The translations under genes and the position numbers were made by a program. DNA of 5,347 nt from CAVXYC01 sp046154735 (lineage in GTDB: Bacteria > Chloroflexota > UBA6077 > JACCZL01): the NCBI GenBank assembly GCA_046154735.1, contig JBJXFJ010000154.1:1-5347 (forward strand), in the 5' to 3' direction. A model generated the notes under the pieces. The model was not told where the DNA came from and did not search any database. It was given only the letters and a program-made list of their open reading frames with translations. Positions 5,341 to 5,347 of the stretch are shown here, piece after piece (position 1 is the stretch's first letter; each line of letters opens with the position of its first letter).

Positions 5341-5347
5341 TAGCAGC

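Overview
The window is about 5.3 kb of bacterial DNA of moderately high GC content. It has four well-supported protein genes, two palindromic repeats and two long non-coding gaps. Nothing in it fixes the phylum. The twin-arginine-type signal on the last protein and the Shine-Dalgarno sites show an ordinary bacterial expression system. The palindromic intergenic elements and Thr-rich secreted protein suggest an environmental, possibly uncultured lineage, but this is only an impression.

Layout: positions 61-1170 (minus strand) encode a family 2 glycosyltransferase whose C-terminus is a complete PqqD-like domain. A 577-bp divergent gap follows, containing a 95-bp imperfect palindrome. On the plus strand, 1748-2617 encodes a second, different GT2 glycosyltransferase and 2672-3586 an HPr-kinase-like P-loop protein. 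They are separated by 54 bp holding two small hairpins and are probably co-transcribed. A second inverted-repeat element begins directly after the kinase stop codon (3587-3695). A roughly 700-bp gap leads to a recognisable sigma70-type promoter at 4304-4332. The last gene (4408-5340) encodes an exported protein with a Tat-like signal, a Thr-rich stalk with four 11-residue TTTTTTTKYPS-type repeats, and a six-cysteine, probably beta-rich C-terminal domain.

How the genes may work together: PqqD domains bind leader peptides of ribosomally made, modified peptides (RiPPs). Stand-alone HprK-like kinases and glycosyltransferases are known tailoring enzymes in some lasso-peptide loci. A PqqD-fused glycosyltransferase, a second glycosyltransferase and an HprK-like kinase together suggest a peptide or protein tailoring cassette. 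No convincing precursor, lasso cyclase, leader peptidase or radical SAM enzyme lies inside the window. The Thr-rich exported protein is a conceivable glycosylation or phosphorylation target, but only proximity supports that.
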